Assembly: GCA_900079695.1 (NCBI GenBank)
Contig: LT599022.1
Span: 2,486,001 to 2,550,000, forward strand
Direction of reading: 5' to 3'
Length of the DNA: 64,000 nt
Source of the DNA: an uncultured Alphaproteobacteria bacterium
GTDB lineage: Bacteria; Pseudomonadota; Alphaproteobacteria; Rhodospirillales; Rhodospirillaceae
This document shows positions 7,587 to 15,107 of this stretch, piece after piece; position 1 is the first letter of the stretch; every line of letters starts with the position of its first letter. The position numbers and the translations under genes were made by a program. A model generated the notes under the pieces. The model made no database searches. It saw only the letters and a program-made list of their open reading frames with translations, and had not been told where the DNA came from.

Positions 7587-8714
7587 TCAGTGCTTGCCGC
7601 CGCAGCCGCAACCGCCGTGCTCGTGCGCATGTTCGTGCTCGTGCTCGTGCGCGTGGCCATGGCCGCCGCAGCACTCGTGGTCGTCGTCGGCGTGGCCGTG
7701 GCCGCCGCAGCACTCGTGATCGTCGTCGTGGGCATGACCGTGGCCGCCGCAGCAACCGCCCTCGGCGTGCTCGTGGTCGTGCGCCTCTTCGTGGTGGTGG
7801 TGACCGTGGCCGCCGCAGCCGCAGCCGCCGTGACCGTGCTCGTGTTCGAACAGCTTCTTCATCCAGGGCTCTCCTTCCAGGGGTTCGCCAGCTTGTTTCC
7901 AGGCGCGATACTGGGCGAGCCGATCGAGGCTGCCCGTGGCATCGCGCGCGATGTCCTGCAGACGCTCCATGAAGGTCTCGATCACCCGCGGATGGTCCTT
8001 GAGATAGGGCACCGTGACGACCTGAACTTCGGGGTAGCGATCCGCCACCGCATCCGCCCAATCGTAGATTCGATCGACGAGGATGCCGGTGAACAGGAAA
8101 TATGGGAAGACCACCACGCGACGGAAAGCGTCCCGCTGCAATTCGCGCAGCATCACCACGTCGGCGGTGGGATGGGCGAGCCCCGAGAACCCGGCCTCGA
8201 CCCAGCCGAAGCCCATCACGTCCCACAGCATCCGGGCGACCTTGGCGATGTTGCCGTTGGCGTCCGGGTCCGAAGTGCCGCGGCCGACCACCACCAGCAG
8301 CGTGTCCTTGCGCGCCACCTTGCCGAAGGTCTTGTCGGCGGCGGCGAGCGCGGTCTCGATGCGGTCCTTCGCCGCTTCCATCATCCGCCAGTCGAGGCCG
8401 AGTTCCGCGCCGAAGCGCAGCGCGACCTCGGGGTGCGCCTTGCCGAAGGCGTCGAGCTCGGCGGGAATGTCGGTCTTCATGTGCATCGCCGCGAACAGCA
8501 TGCCCGGCAGCGCCCAGATTTCGGTCGCTCCGTCGGCGACCAGCGCTTCGAGGGATTCGGTGATGGTGGGGCGGGCGAATTCGAGGAAGCCGCTCGCCAC
8601 CTTGCTGTCCGGCAGGCGCGCACCGAGCGCCTTCGCCACCAGGCCGAATTCCTCCACCGCGCGCGGATCGCGGCTGCCGTGGGAACAGATCAGGATGGCG
8701 GGCGTATCGGACAT
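7587..8714 (-). CDS. cbiX: Sirohydrochlorin cobaltochelatase CbiX (long form) with His/Cys-rich tail
   Basis: 375 residues. The N-terminal domain has the two metal-ligand histidines expected of CbiX chelatases: H12 in CSHGSRDPR and H78 in GMLFAAMHMKTDIPAE. A second chelatase-fold half (about 130-260) starts with VVGRGTSDPDAN, where the histidine is replaced, as in long CbiX forms. The last ~85 residues contain about 27 His and 10 Cys, arranged in near-repeats of the type CCGGHGHA-DDDHE. CbiX inserts cobalt early, before ring contraction, which marks the anaerobic-type route. The tail probably binds or buffers Co(II) or another metal; an Fe-S or other metal centre is possible. The ATG at 8714 begins the recognisable domain. 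First gene of the ring operon. Confidence 0.9.
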   Translation of the reverse strand: MSDTPAILICSHGSRDPRAVEEFGLVAKALGARLPDSKVASGFLEFARPTITESLEALVADGATEIWALPGMLFAAMHMKTDIPAELDAFGKAHPEVALRFGAELGLDWRMMEAAKDRIETALAAADKTFGKVARKDTLLVVVGRGTSDPDANGNIAKVARMLWDVMGFGWVEAGFSGLAHPTADVVMLRELQRDAFRRVVVFPYFLFTGILVDRIYDWADAVADRYPEVQVVTVPYLKDHPRVIETFMERLQDIARDATGSLDRLAQYRAWKQAGEPLEGEPWMKKLFEHEHGHGGCGCGGHGHHHHEEAHDHEHAEGGCCGGHGHAHDDDHECCGGHGHADDDHECCGGHGHAHEHEHEHAHEHGGCGCGGKH

Positions 8715-8828
8715 GGCGGGGCTCCCGGGAATGGCGGATGCAACAAAGTAACATCGGTTAGCAGCAACCGCCGCGCGGCGCAAACCTATTCGCACGCCCG
8801 GGTACGGGACAAGCGTTTTCGTTTTCCG

Positions 8829-8857
8829 CTGACACGCGGAGGCCCGCAGATTATAAG
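8829..8857 (+). promoter_or_regulatory. Predicted sigma-70 promoter of cobM
   Basis: CTGACA (8829-8834) and TATAAG (8852-8857) are separated by 17 bases; each hexamer matches five of six consensus positions. Transcription would start near 8864, giving a leader of about 24 bases with AGGAGG at 8876-8881 and the cobM ATG at 8888. The site lies in the 173-bp region shared with divergent cbiX. Confidence 0.65.
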
Positions 8858-8887
8858 CGTGCGGTTCGCGATTTCAGGAGGCTTCCC

Positions 8888-9655
8888 ATGACCGTCCACT
8901 TCATCGGCGCCGGCCCGGGCGCGCCCGACCTCATCACCGTGCGCGGCCTGAAGCTGATCGAGAGCTGCCCGGTGTGCCTCTACGCCGGGTCGCTGGTGCC
9001 GCGCGAGGTGGTGGCCGCCGCGCCCGAGAACGCCCGCGTCCTCGACACCGCGAAGATGAACCTCGACGAGATCGTCGCCGAGATGAAGGCCGCCCACGAC
9101 CGGGGGCAGGACGTCGCCCGCGTCCACACCGGCGATCCGTCGCTGTTCGGCGCGATCGACGAGCAGATGCGCCGCCTCGACGCCCTCGGCATCGACTACG
9201 ACGTCACCCCCGGCGTGCCCGCCTACTGCGGCGCGGCGGCGGCGCTGAAGCGCCAGTTCACCCTGCCGACGATCAGCCAGACGATCGTCCTCACCCGCAC
9301 CAACGTCCGCACCTCGCCGATGCCCGAGGGCCAGGACCTCGCCACCATCGGCCGGACCAAGGCGACCCTCGCGATCCACCTCTCCGCCGCGAACATGAAG
9401 CAGATCGTCGACGAGCTTTCGCCGATCTACGGCGCCGACTGCCCCTGCGTGGTCGCCTACCGCGTCACTTGGCCGGACGAACGGATCATCCGCGGCACCC
9501 TCGCCGACATCGAGGCGAAGGTGGCGGCCTCGGGCATCAAGATGACCGCCCTGGTGCTGGTCGGTCACGCGCTCGCCGAGCACGTCGAATACCCCGACAG
9601 CTTCCTCTACGACCGCAACTTCACCACCGGCACCCGCGAGGCCAAGCCGGAGTAG
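8888..9655 (+). CDS. cobM: Precorrin-4 / cobalt-precorrin-4 C11-methyltransferase
   Basis: 255 residues, normal for CobM/CbiF. The methylase signature VHFIGAGPGAPDLITVRGLKL opens the protein, with ARVHTGDPSLFGAIDEQMRRL and VTPGVPAYCGAAAALKR further in. It methylates C11 from SAM. A full AGGAGG site at 8876-8881, six bases before the ATG, fixes the start. It is transcribed alone, divergently from the cbiX operon, so both ring-building units can share one control region. Confidence 0.94.
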   Translation: MTVHFIGAGPGAPDLITVRGLKLIESCPVCLYAGSLVPREVVAAAPENARVLDTAKMNLDEIVAEMKAAHDRGQDVARVHTGDPSLFGAIDEQMRRLDALGIDYDVTPGVPAYCGAAAALKRQFTLPTISQTIVLTRTNVRTSPMPEGQDLATIGRTKATLAIHLSAANMKQIVDELSPIYGADCPCVVAYRVTWPDERIIRGTLADIEAKVAASGIKMTALVLVGHALAEHVEYPDSFLYDRNFTTGTREAKPE

Positions 9656-9656
9656 C

Positions 9657-9682
9657 GCCCGGCCCGCGTTCACGGGCCGGGC
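9657..9682. terminator. Hairpin between convergent cobM and chemoreceptor genes
   Basis: A perfect 10-bp GC stem (GCCCGGCCCG with CGGGCCGGGC, six-base loop) starts two bases after the cobM stop and ends before the stop of the opposite gene. No T-run follows on either strand, so termination strength is uncertain, but the convergent placement fits a two-way terminator. Confidence 0.5.
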
Positions 9683-9692
9683 CGCGCTGCGC

Positions 9693-11033
9693 TCAGGCGG
9701 ATCGGCGGACGTTGGCGAGGAACGCGCCGACCTGATCGGAGAGGCGGGCGGTCTGCGACGACAGGCCGTCGACCGCGGCGGAGAGATCGCGGGCGGTGCC
9801 GCTGGTCTGCCCGGCGAGGTCGGAGACCGCGGCGATGGTGTGGCTCATCTGCGAACTGCCCTCGGCCGCGCCCTGGACGCTGCGGGCGATCTCCTGCGTC
9901 GCCGCGCCCTGCTGCTCCACCGCCGAGGCGACCGCCGCGGCGATGTCGTTGATCCGCACGATGGTGCTGCCGATGCTCTCGATCGCCGTCACCGCGTCGC
10001 GGGTCGCGCTCTGCACCGCGGAGATCTGCTTGGAGATATCCTCGGTGGCCTTGGCGGTTTGCGTCGCCAGGGATTTCACCTCCCCCGCCACCACGGCGAA
10101 GCCCTTGCCCGCCTCGCCCGCGCGCGCCGCCTCGATCGTGGCGTTGAGCGCCAGTAGGTTGGTCTGGCTGGCGATGTTGTTGATCAGCTTGACGACGTCG
10201 CCGATCCGCGCGGCGGCGTCCGCCAGTCCCTGCACCATGGTATTGGTGCGTTCCGCGTCGCGCACCGCCGACCCGGCGATCTCGGCGGCCTGCTCGACCT
10301 GCCCGGCGATCTCGCGAATCGAGGCGGAGAGTTCCTCGGTGGCGGCGGAGACGGTGTGCACGGCGGCGCTGGTGCGTTCGGTCGCCTCGTTCGCGGCCTC
10401 GGCCTCGCCGGCGGTGCGGTCGGCGACCGTCGCCATCGTCCCGGCGGCGGACTGCAACTGCGTCACCGTCGCGCCGACCATCCCGACGAGGCCGGAAATC
10501 TCCGCCTCGAACGCGTCGGCGTGACGGTTGAGCTCCACCGCCGCGGCCTGCTGTGCTGCGGTCATGTAGGCGGCGGCGGCCAGTTCGACCTCGAAGATCA
10601 CCACCTTGGTCAGCGCGTCGACGGCGGCCCGCATACGGTCGGGCCGCTTGGCGTAGACCGGCACGACCATGCCGATCATCCGGCGCAGGATGTTGGTGTA
10701 GAAGACGAAGTACCAGCGCAACGCCAGCCCCTGCTGCTGACGCTTGCCGAACAGCTCGACGCAGTTGCGCAACTGCTCGTCGGAAAAGGTGGCGGGCAGG
10801 ATGTCGTCGAGCCAGTGCTTGCGCTGGGCGCGGCAGGCGTCGTCGATGTTCGTTCCCGCGTAGGCGCGCGCCGCCTCGGGGAATTTCATCAGAATCTGAT
10901 AGCTTTCGCGGATCGCGTCGTCGATTCCCTTTTCGACGAGCGGCTTGCACTCCCGCAGAATCGCCTTCGTCGATTCGTCGATCTGCATCGACGCAAGGCG
11001 GGCCTCGCGATCGATCTGCATGACAACCGTCAT
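9693..11033 (-). CDS. Cytosolic methyl-accepting chemotaxis protein with globin-coupled sensor domain
   Basis: 446 residues with no membrane segment. Residues about 1-165 resemble the globin-coupled sensor (protoglobin) domain, recognised by [18 protein letters not shown] and by [15 protein letters not shown] (the family's helix F-G segment with conserved RWY). By eye, the proximal heme histidine of that helix falls on R98, so heme binding is doubtful. Residues from about 180 form the MCP signalling coiled coil, with the conserved tip [20 protein letters not shown]. Such receptors usually report oxygen to CheA; this one may sense something else. The ATG at 11033 follows an AGGGGGTG site and overlaps the stop of a small upstream frame (ATGA). 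Confidence 0.85.
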   Translation of the reverse strand: MTVVMQIDREARLASMQIDESTKAILRECKPLVEKGIDDAIRESYQILMKFPEAARAYAGTNIDDACRAQRKHWLDDILPATFSDEQLRNCVELFGKRQQQGLALRWYFVFYTNILRRMIGMVVPVYAKRPDRMRAAVDALTKVVIFEVELAAAAYMTAAQQAAAVELNRHADAFEAEISGLVGMVGATVTQLQSAAGTMATVADRTAGEAEAANEATERTSAAVHTVSAATEELSASIREIAGQVEQAAEIAGSAVRDAERTNTMVQGLADAAARIGDVVKLINNIASQTNLLALNATIEAARAGEAGKGFAVVAGEVKSLATQTAKATEDISKQISAVQSATRDAVTAIESIGSTIVRINDIAAAVASAVEQQGAATQEIARSVQGAAEGSSQMSHTIAAVSDLAGQTSGTARDLSAAVDGLSSQTARLSDQVGAFLANVRRSA

Positions 11034-11140
11034 CTCACACCCCCTGTTCCGGCGTTTTTGACTTGTTCGAGTGTCGTCTTCGCCTCGCTCGCGACATGAT
11101 ATCGCAGAGACCAGAGCGCCGCCTTCTCGAAGTTTTCCAT
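11030..11140 (-). CDS. Possible small ORF coupled to the chemoreceptor
   Basis: A 36-codon frame (beginning [15 protein letters not shown]) ends in a TGA that overlaps the chemoreceptor ATG by the ATGA arrangement common to coupled genes. Codon choice (GAG, AAG, GCG, CTC) is partly like the genome's, but the GC content is lower and the site before its ATG (AAGGGC, about 13 bases upstream) is poorly spaced. No family was recognised. It may be a leader peptide, a real small protein or chance. Confidence 0.3.
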   Translation of the reverse strand: MENFEKAALWSLRYHVASEAKTTLEQVKNAGTGGVR

Positions 11141-11418
11141 TTCCGGTCTTGCCCTTTGGAAATCGTGTACGCGCGTATGCCAACCGGGTTTTCGAGAATT
11201 GTTCTTGCGCTTTACCGCAAAGTGTGTGCTTCTAATCCACAAGAGCGTCGCGCGTAGACGGGCCGTTGGCCCTTGGCGATGCTTGCGATGCGCTGCTTGG
11301 CCTGGATACCGGACTGCCGCCATCCCGCCCTTCGCGGCGGACCCAAAACAGGCAGCGGATCTACGCGCGCTTCCTCCCGAAAGACCGAAGACCGCGGGCG
11401 CGTTTTCGCGACTGCGGC
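11141..11418. other. Intergenic region between chemoreceptor and helicase genes
   Basis: With the small frame left out, the gap between the two divergent genes is 385 bases. It is less GC-rich in its first half and has a 10-bp palindrome TACGCGCGTA at 11168-11177. No clear -35/-10 pair, riboswitch, tRNA or convincing protein frame was found. It presumably carries the promoters of both genes. Confidence 0.5.
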
Positions 11419-12663
11419 GTGAGTGGTAAGAATTTGAAGACTTTTTCCGACCTCGGCCTCGCCGAGTCCCTGCTGCGGGCGATTGCGGCGGAGGGGTACG
11501 AAGCCCCCACCGCGATCCAGGCCGCGGCCATCCCCCACGGTCTCGCCGGCGAGGACGTCCTCGGCATCGCGCAGACCGGAACCGGCAAGACCGCCGCGTT
11601 CGTGCTGCCGATGCTGCAGCGCCTCGCCGCGGAAGGCCGCAAACCCGAACCCCGGACCTGCCGCGCCCTGATCCTCGCGCCGACGCGTGAGCTCGCCGCG
11701 CAGATTCTCGACTGCATCCGCGCCTACGGCCGCTTCCTCAAGCTCGGTTCCACCCTGGTGGTGGGCGGGGTGAAGGCGGGGCCGCAGATCAAGGCGCTCG
11801 CCTCCGGCGTGGACGTGCTCGTCGCGACTCCCGGCCGCCTGCTCGACCACATGGGCGAAGGCGTGGTGCGGATCGACACCGCGCGCGTCGTCGTCCTCGA
11901 CGAAGCCGACCAGATGCTCGACCTCGGGTTCTTCCCCGCGATCCGCCGGATCATGGCGAAGACCCCGAAGACCCGCCAGACCCAGCTCTTCTCCGCCACC
12001 ATGCCGGATCAGATCCGCGCTCTCGCGGCCGACTTCCTGAAGTCGCCCAAGGAAGTGCGGGCGACGCCGGTGTCGCGGCCGGTGGAGCGCATCGACCAGC
12101 GGGTGATCGAAACCCCGGCCGAGGAGAAGCGCGCGGTGCTGACCGAAATCCTCCGCAACGAGGCGCTCGGCCGCACCATCGTCTTCACCCGCACCAAGCA
12201 CGGCGCCGACCGGGTGGCGAAGCACCTCGCCCAGGCCGGTCTGCCCGCCGCGGCGATCCACGGCAACAAAAGCCAGAACCAGCGCATCCGCGCGCTCGAA
12301 GCGTTCAAGAGCGCGGAGACGCGGATCCTGGTGGCGACCGACATCGCCGCCCGCGGTATCGACGTCGACGGCGTCGAGCACGTGGTCAACTTCGAGCTGC
12401 CGAACGTCCCGGAGGTCTACGTCCATCGCATCGGCCGCACCGCCCGCGCGGGCGCGACCGGCATCGCCATATCTTTGTGCGATCCGATGGAACGGAAACT
12501 CCTCCGCGACATTGAACGACTGATCGGCAAGAGTCTGTTGCAGGCCTCCCCTGCGCCCGGCAACGGAACCGCCCGCCCCGGGAAACCGGAGGGAAGCAAA
12601 CCCGCGTCGACGAGACGTCGTCGACGCAAACATTCTCCGCGACGGATTTCCGACGCGGCGTAA
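11419..12663 (+). CDS. DEAD-box ATP-dependent RNA helicase (RhlE-like)
   Basis: 414 residues from a GTG start. All core motifs are present in order: the Q-motif region (FSDLGLAESLLRAIAAEGYEAPTAIQ), AQTGTGKT, APTRELAAQI, VLDEADQMLD, SATMP, and HRIGRTARAG. A short basic tail (STRRRRRKHSPRR) ends the protein. It should unwind or remodel RNA, typically in ribosome assembly, RNA decay or cold adaptation; a cspA-type gene follows 69 bases later. An in-frame ATG at 11266 would add 51 residues unlike any helicase, so the GTG at 11419 was preferred, though no good Shine-Dalgarno is visible. A short hairpin (CCATCC/GGATGG, 12666-12685) follows the stop. Confidence 0.88.
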   Translation: MSGKNLKTFSDLGLAESLLRAIAAEGYEAPTAIQAAAIPHGLAGEDVLGIAQTGTGKTAAFVLPMLQRLAAEGRKPEPRTCRALILAPTRELAAQILDCIRAYGRFLKLGSTLVVGGVKAGPQIKALASGVDVLVATPGRLLDHMGEGVVRIDTARVVVLDEADQMLDLGFFPAIRRIMAKTPKTRQTQLFSATMPDQIRALAADFLKSPKEVRATPVSRPVERIDQRVIETPAEEKRAVLTEILRNEALGRTIVFTRTKHGADRVAKHLAQAGLPAAAIHGNKSQNQRIRALEAFKSAETRILVATDIAARGIDVDGVEHVVNFELPNVPEVYVHRIGRTARAGATGIAISLCDPMERKLLRDIERLIGKSLLQASPAPGNGTARPGKPEGSKPASTRRRRRKHSPRRISDAA

Positions 12664-12732
12664 ACCCATCCGAAATCGGGGATGGTCCCGGCTAGGGTAA
12701 GACTAACACCAGGAACACGAAGGAATACGACT

Positions 12733-12942
12733 ATGGCTAACGGTACCGTGAAGTGGTTCAACGCGCAGAAGGGCTACGGCTTCATTCAGCCGGAAGCGGG
12801 TGGCGCGGACGTTTTCGTCCACATTTCGGCGGTCGAGCGCGCCGGCCTCTCGACCCTCAATGACGGCCAGAAGCTCTCCTACGAGCTGCAGATGGACCCG
12901 CGCAAGGGCAAGTCCTCTGCGGTCGACCTGAAGCTCGCCTGA
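12733..12942 (+). CDS. Cold-shock domain protein (CspA family)
   Basis: 69 residues, a single cold-shock domain. RNP1 (KGYGFIQ) and RNP2 (VFVHIS) are intact, and the protein opens with the usual MANGTVKWFNAQKG. It binds single-stranded RNA/DNA and acts as an RNA chaperone. The AAGGAA site about eight bases upstream fits the ATG at 12733. Its position after a DEAD-box helicase suggests related RNA functions. A palindrome and a strong terminator follow. Confidence 0.95.
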   Translation: MANGTVKWFNAQKGYGFIQPEAGGADVFVHISAVERAGLSTLNDGQKLSYELQMDPRKGKSSAVDLKLA

Positions 12943-12960
12943 GCCGCTTTGCGACGCCAT

Positions 12961-12980
12961 GCCTCCGGCGCGCCGGAGGC
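12961..12980. repeat. Perfect 20-bp palindrome downstream of the cold-shock gene
   Basis: GCCTCCGGCG is followed directly by its exact reverse complement CGCCGGAGGC. In RNA it can form only a hairpin with a shortened stem, so it may act as DNA (a protein site) or as the first of two hairpins in the 3' region of the cold-shock transcript. Confidence 0.5.
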
Positions 12981-12998
12981 GGCTTCCCCCATCCGCAA

Positions 12999-13028
12999 GC
13001 CGCGACCGTACTCCGGGCGCGGCTTTTT
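12999..13028 (+). terminator. Rho-independent terminator of the cold-shock gene
   Basis: The stem GCCGCG-A-CCG pairs with CGG-G-CGCGGC around a TACTC loop, with one internal A/G mismatch, and is followed by TTTTT at 13024-13028. It is one of the few hairpins in the window with a proper T-run. Confidence 0.85.
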
Positions 13029-13047
13029 GCATGTCCGCGGCCGAGGA

Positions 13048-13245
13048 TCAGGGCTTCTTGAGCCAGGGCAGCTCGACCCGCTCGTCGGCGGCGAGGTCCG
13101 CGGCGTGGTCCTCCCACGCGCAGAGATAGTCGGCGATCGCAGCGGCGATCGCCTCGTCCGGGGAGAGCCCCTGCGCGGCGGCGACGTCGGCGAGACGATC
13201 GGCGGTTTCGGCGGGCAGCGAGACGGTGTAGGTTGCGGGGGACAT
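13048..13245 (-). CDS. Ribbon-helix-helix (CopG/antitoxin-like) protein
   Basis: 65 residues. The N-terminus TYTVSLPAETADRLADVAAAQGLSPDEAIAAA fits a beta strand followed by two helices of the ribbon-helix-helix fold, which dimerises and binds DNA; many members are antitoxins. The C-terminal part is acidic and ends in ELPWLKKP. No toxin-like frame flanks it: downstream is the cold-shock gene and the divergent neighbour is a PBP gene. It is therefore an orphan antitoxin or a small regulator, perhaps of itself. The family call rests on pattern only. Confidence 0.65.
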   Translation of the reverse strand: MSPATYTVSLPAETADRLADVAAAQGLSPDEAIAAAIADYLCAWEDHAADLAADERVELPWLKKP

Positions 13246-13286
13246 GACGGACTTCGCACAATTTCAACCAGGCGGGGGAGCATAGC

Positions 13287-15107
13287 ATGCCCCGCTCCGC
13301 CAGGCCAAAAGCCAATCCGCCGCAACGCCGCGCCCCCGCACGGCGCGCCGCTCCGCCGCCGCGGAAGTCGGGCGGCCTCGTCGGCATTCTCAAACGCTGG
13401 TGGCTGGCGGCGCTGATCTGGGCGGCGCTGGCGGTGGGCGCGTATCTGGTCTGGTGCGCCTACGGCCTGCCCGACGTCGACGCGGCGGCGCGCGAACCCC
13501 GCCGCCCGGCGATGGTGGTGGAGGCGGCCGACGGCCGGGTGCTCGCCTCCTACGGCGACCTCCACGGCGGCTACGTCGACATCGACCGGATCTCGCCGCA
13601 CCTCGTGCATGCCCTGCTCGCCACCGAGGACCGCAGCTTCTACCACCACTTCGGCGTCAACCCGCTGTCGGTGGCGCGCGCGATGTGGGTCAACTACCGC
13701 GCCGGAGCGGTCCGCCAGGGCGGCAGCACCGTGACCCAACAGGTGGCGAAGAACCTCTTCCTCTCCCCCGAGCGCACGATCCGCCGCAAGGTGCAGGAAC
13801 TGTTGCTGTCGTTCTGGCTCGAAGCGAAGTTCTCCAAGGACCAGATCCTCGCGCTCTACTTCAACCGCGTCTATTTCGGCGGCGGAACGTATGGCATCGA
13901 GGCGGCGGCGCGGCGCTTCTACGGGGTTTCGGCGAAGAACGTGGACCTCTATCAGGCCGCCGCGCTGGTGGGCGCGCTCAAGGCGCCCTCACGCTACAAC
14001 CCGCTCTCCAACCCCGAGAACTCCGACGGCCGGGCGCGTCAGGTACTCGCCAACATGGCCGACGCGGGCTACCTCTCCGAGGCGGAGGCGAAACGGGTGC
14101 CGCGGCGCTGGGCGGTGCGGAGCACCGGCGGCGCGGGCTATTTCTCCGACTGGATCCTCGACGCGGTAGGCGACCGGCTCGGCCCGGCGGACCGGGACCT
14201 GTGGGTGCGCACCACCCTCGACCCGCGCGCTCAGCGCATCGCCGAGGAGGCGCTGGCGGCGACCCTCGACCGCGAGGGCGCGCGCCACAAGGTGCGCGAG
14301 GGCGCGGTGGTGGTGCTCGATCGGTCCGGCGCGGTGCGGGCGATGGTCGGCGGCAAGGCCTACGTGCCGGGCGGTTTCAACCGCGCCACCCAGGCGGTGC
14401 GGCAGCCGGGCTCGACGATCAAGCCGTTCGTCTACCTTGCCGCGTTCGACCGCGGCCTGACGCCGGAAACGATGGCCGACGACGCGCCGATCACCATCCG
14501 CAACTGGTCGCCCCGCAACGCCGACGGCCGCTTCCGCGGCATCGTCAGCCTGCGCACCGCACTGATCCACTCGATCAACACCGTGCCGGTGCGGATCTAC
14601 CAGCAGATCGGCGCGGCGCCGATCCTGGCGATGTGCGCGCGTTTCGGCATCCCGCAGGACGACGAAGGCCCGAGCCTGGTGCTGGGGTCCGGCGCGGTGA
14701 CTCTGCTCGACCTCACCGCCGCCTACGCCGCGCTCGCCAACGGCGGCGTCGGGGTGTGGCCGCACGGCGTCGACAGCGTGCGCGACCGCGGCGGGCAAAT
14801 CGTCGACCGCCCGGCGGGCGGCGGCCCCGGCCGCGTCGCCGACGCCGCGGCGGTATCGGAGGTGGTGGGAATTCTCGCCCAGGTACTGGTGGAGGGTACC
14901 GGCCGCAACGCCCGCCTGCCGTTCGCCGCCGCGGGCAAGACCGGCACCACCCAGGACGGCCGCGACGCCTGGTTCGTCGGGTTCACCGACCGCTACGTCG
15001 CCGGGGTGTGGCTCGGCAACGACGACAACAGCCCGATGGCGAAGGTCGGCGGCGGCACCCTGCCCGCGCGGATCTGGCGCGACGTCATGACCGACCTGCA
15101 CCGCTGA
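13287..15107 (+). CDS. Class A penicillin-binding protein (transglycosylase-transpeptidase)
   Basis: 606 residues with a basic, Pro/Ala-rich cytoplasmic tail and one membrane anchor at about 35-57. The GT51 domain has its catalytic glutamate at E114 (TEDRSFYHHFGVNP) and the GGSTVTQQVAKN motif. The transpeptidase domain carries S376-x-x-K379 (QPGSTIKPF), S429-I-N431 and K551-T-G. It polymerises and cross-links peptidoglycan in the periplasm. At 606 residues it is compact, without the extra domains of E. coli PBP1A/1B. GGGGGAG at 13274-13280 supports the start. Its 3' end overlaps the convergent MFS gene by 23 bases. Confidence 0.93.
   Translation: MPRSARPKANPPQRRAPARRAAPPPRKSGGLVGILKRWWLAALIWAALAVGAYLVWCAYGLPDVDAAAREPRRPAMVVEAADGRVLASYGDLHGGYVDIDRISPHLVHALLATEDRSFYHHFGVNPLSVARAMWVNYRAGAVRQGGSTVTQQVAKNLFLSPERTIRRKVQELLLSFWLEAKFSKDQILALYFNRVYFGGGTYGIEAAARRFYGVSAKNVDLYQAAALVGALKAPSRYNPLSNPENSDGRARQVLANMADAGYLSEAEAKRVPRRWAVRSTGGAGYFSDWILDAVGDRLGPADRDLWVRTTLDPRAQRIAEEALAATLDREGARHKVREGAVVVLDRSGAVRAMVGGKAYVPGGFNRATQAVRQPGSTIKPFVYLAAFDRGLTPETMADDAPITIRNWSPRNADGRFRGIVSLRTALIHSINTVPVRIYQQIGAAPILAMCARFGIPQDDEGPSLVLGSGAVTLLDLTAAYAALANGGVGVWPHGVDSVRDRGGQIVDRPAGGGPGRVADAAAVSEVVGILAQVLVEGTGRNARLPFAAAGKTGTTQDGRDAWFVGFTDRYVAGVWLGNDDNSPMAKVGGGTLPARIWRDVMTDLHR

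Noticed and set aside
7600-7860. Repeat in cbiX seen as a possible CRISPR-like or minisatellite array
   Set aside because: The repeats are in frame and encode the His/Cys-rich tail; unit length and spacers do not fit a CRISPR array.
11266-11418. Upstream ATG giving a 465-residue helicase
   Set aside because: The extra 51 residues match nothing in the family; the GTG at 11419 leads straight into the helicase N-terminus.
13048-13286. Toxin-antitoxin pair
   Set aside because: Only the antitoxin-like protein is present; no toxin-like frame lies on either side.
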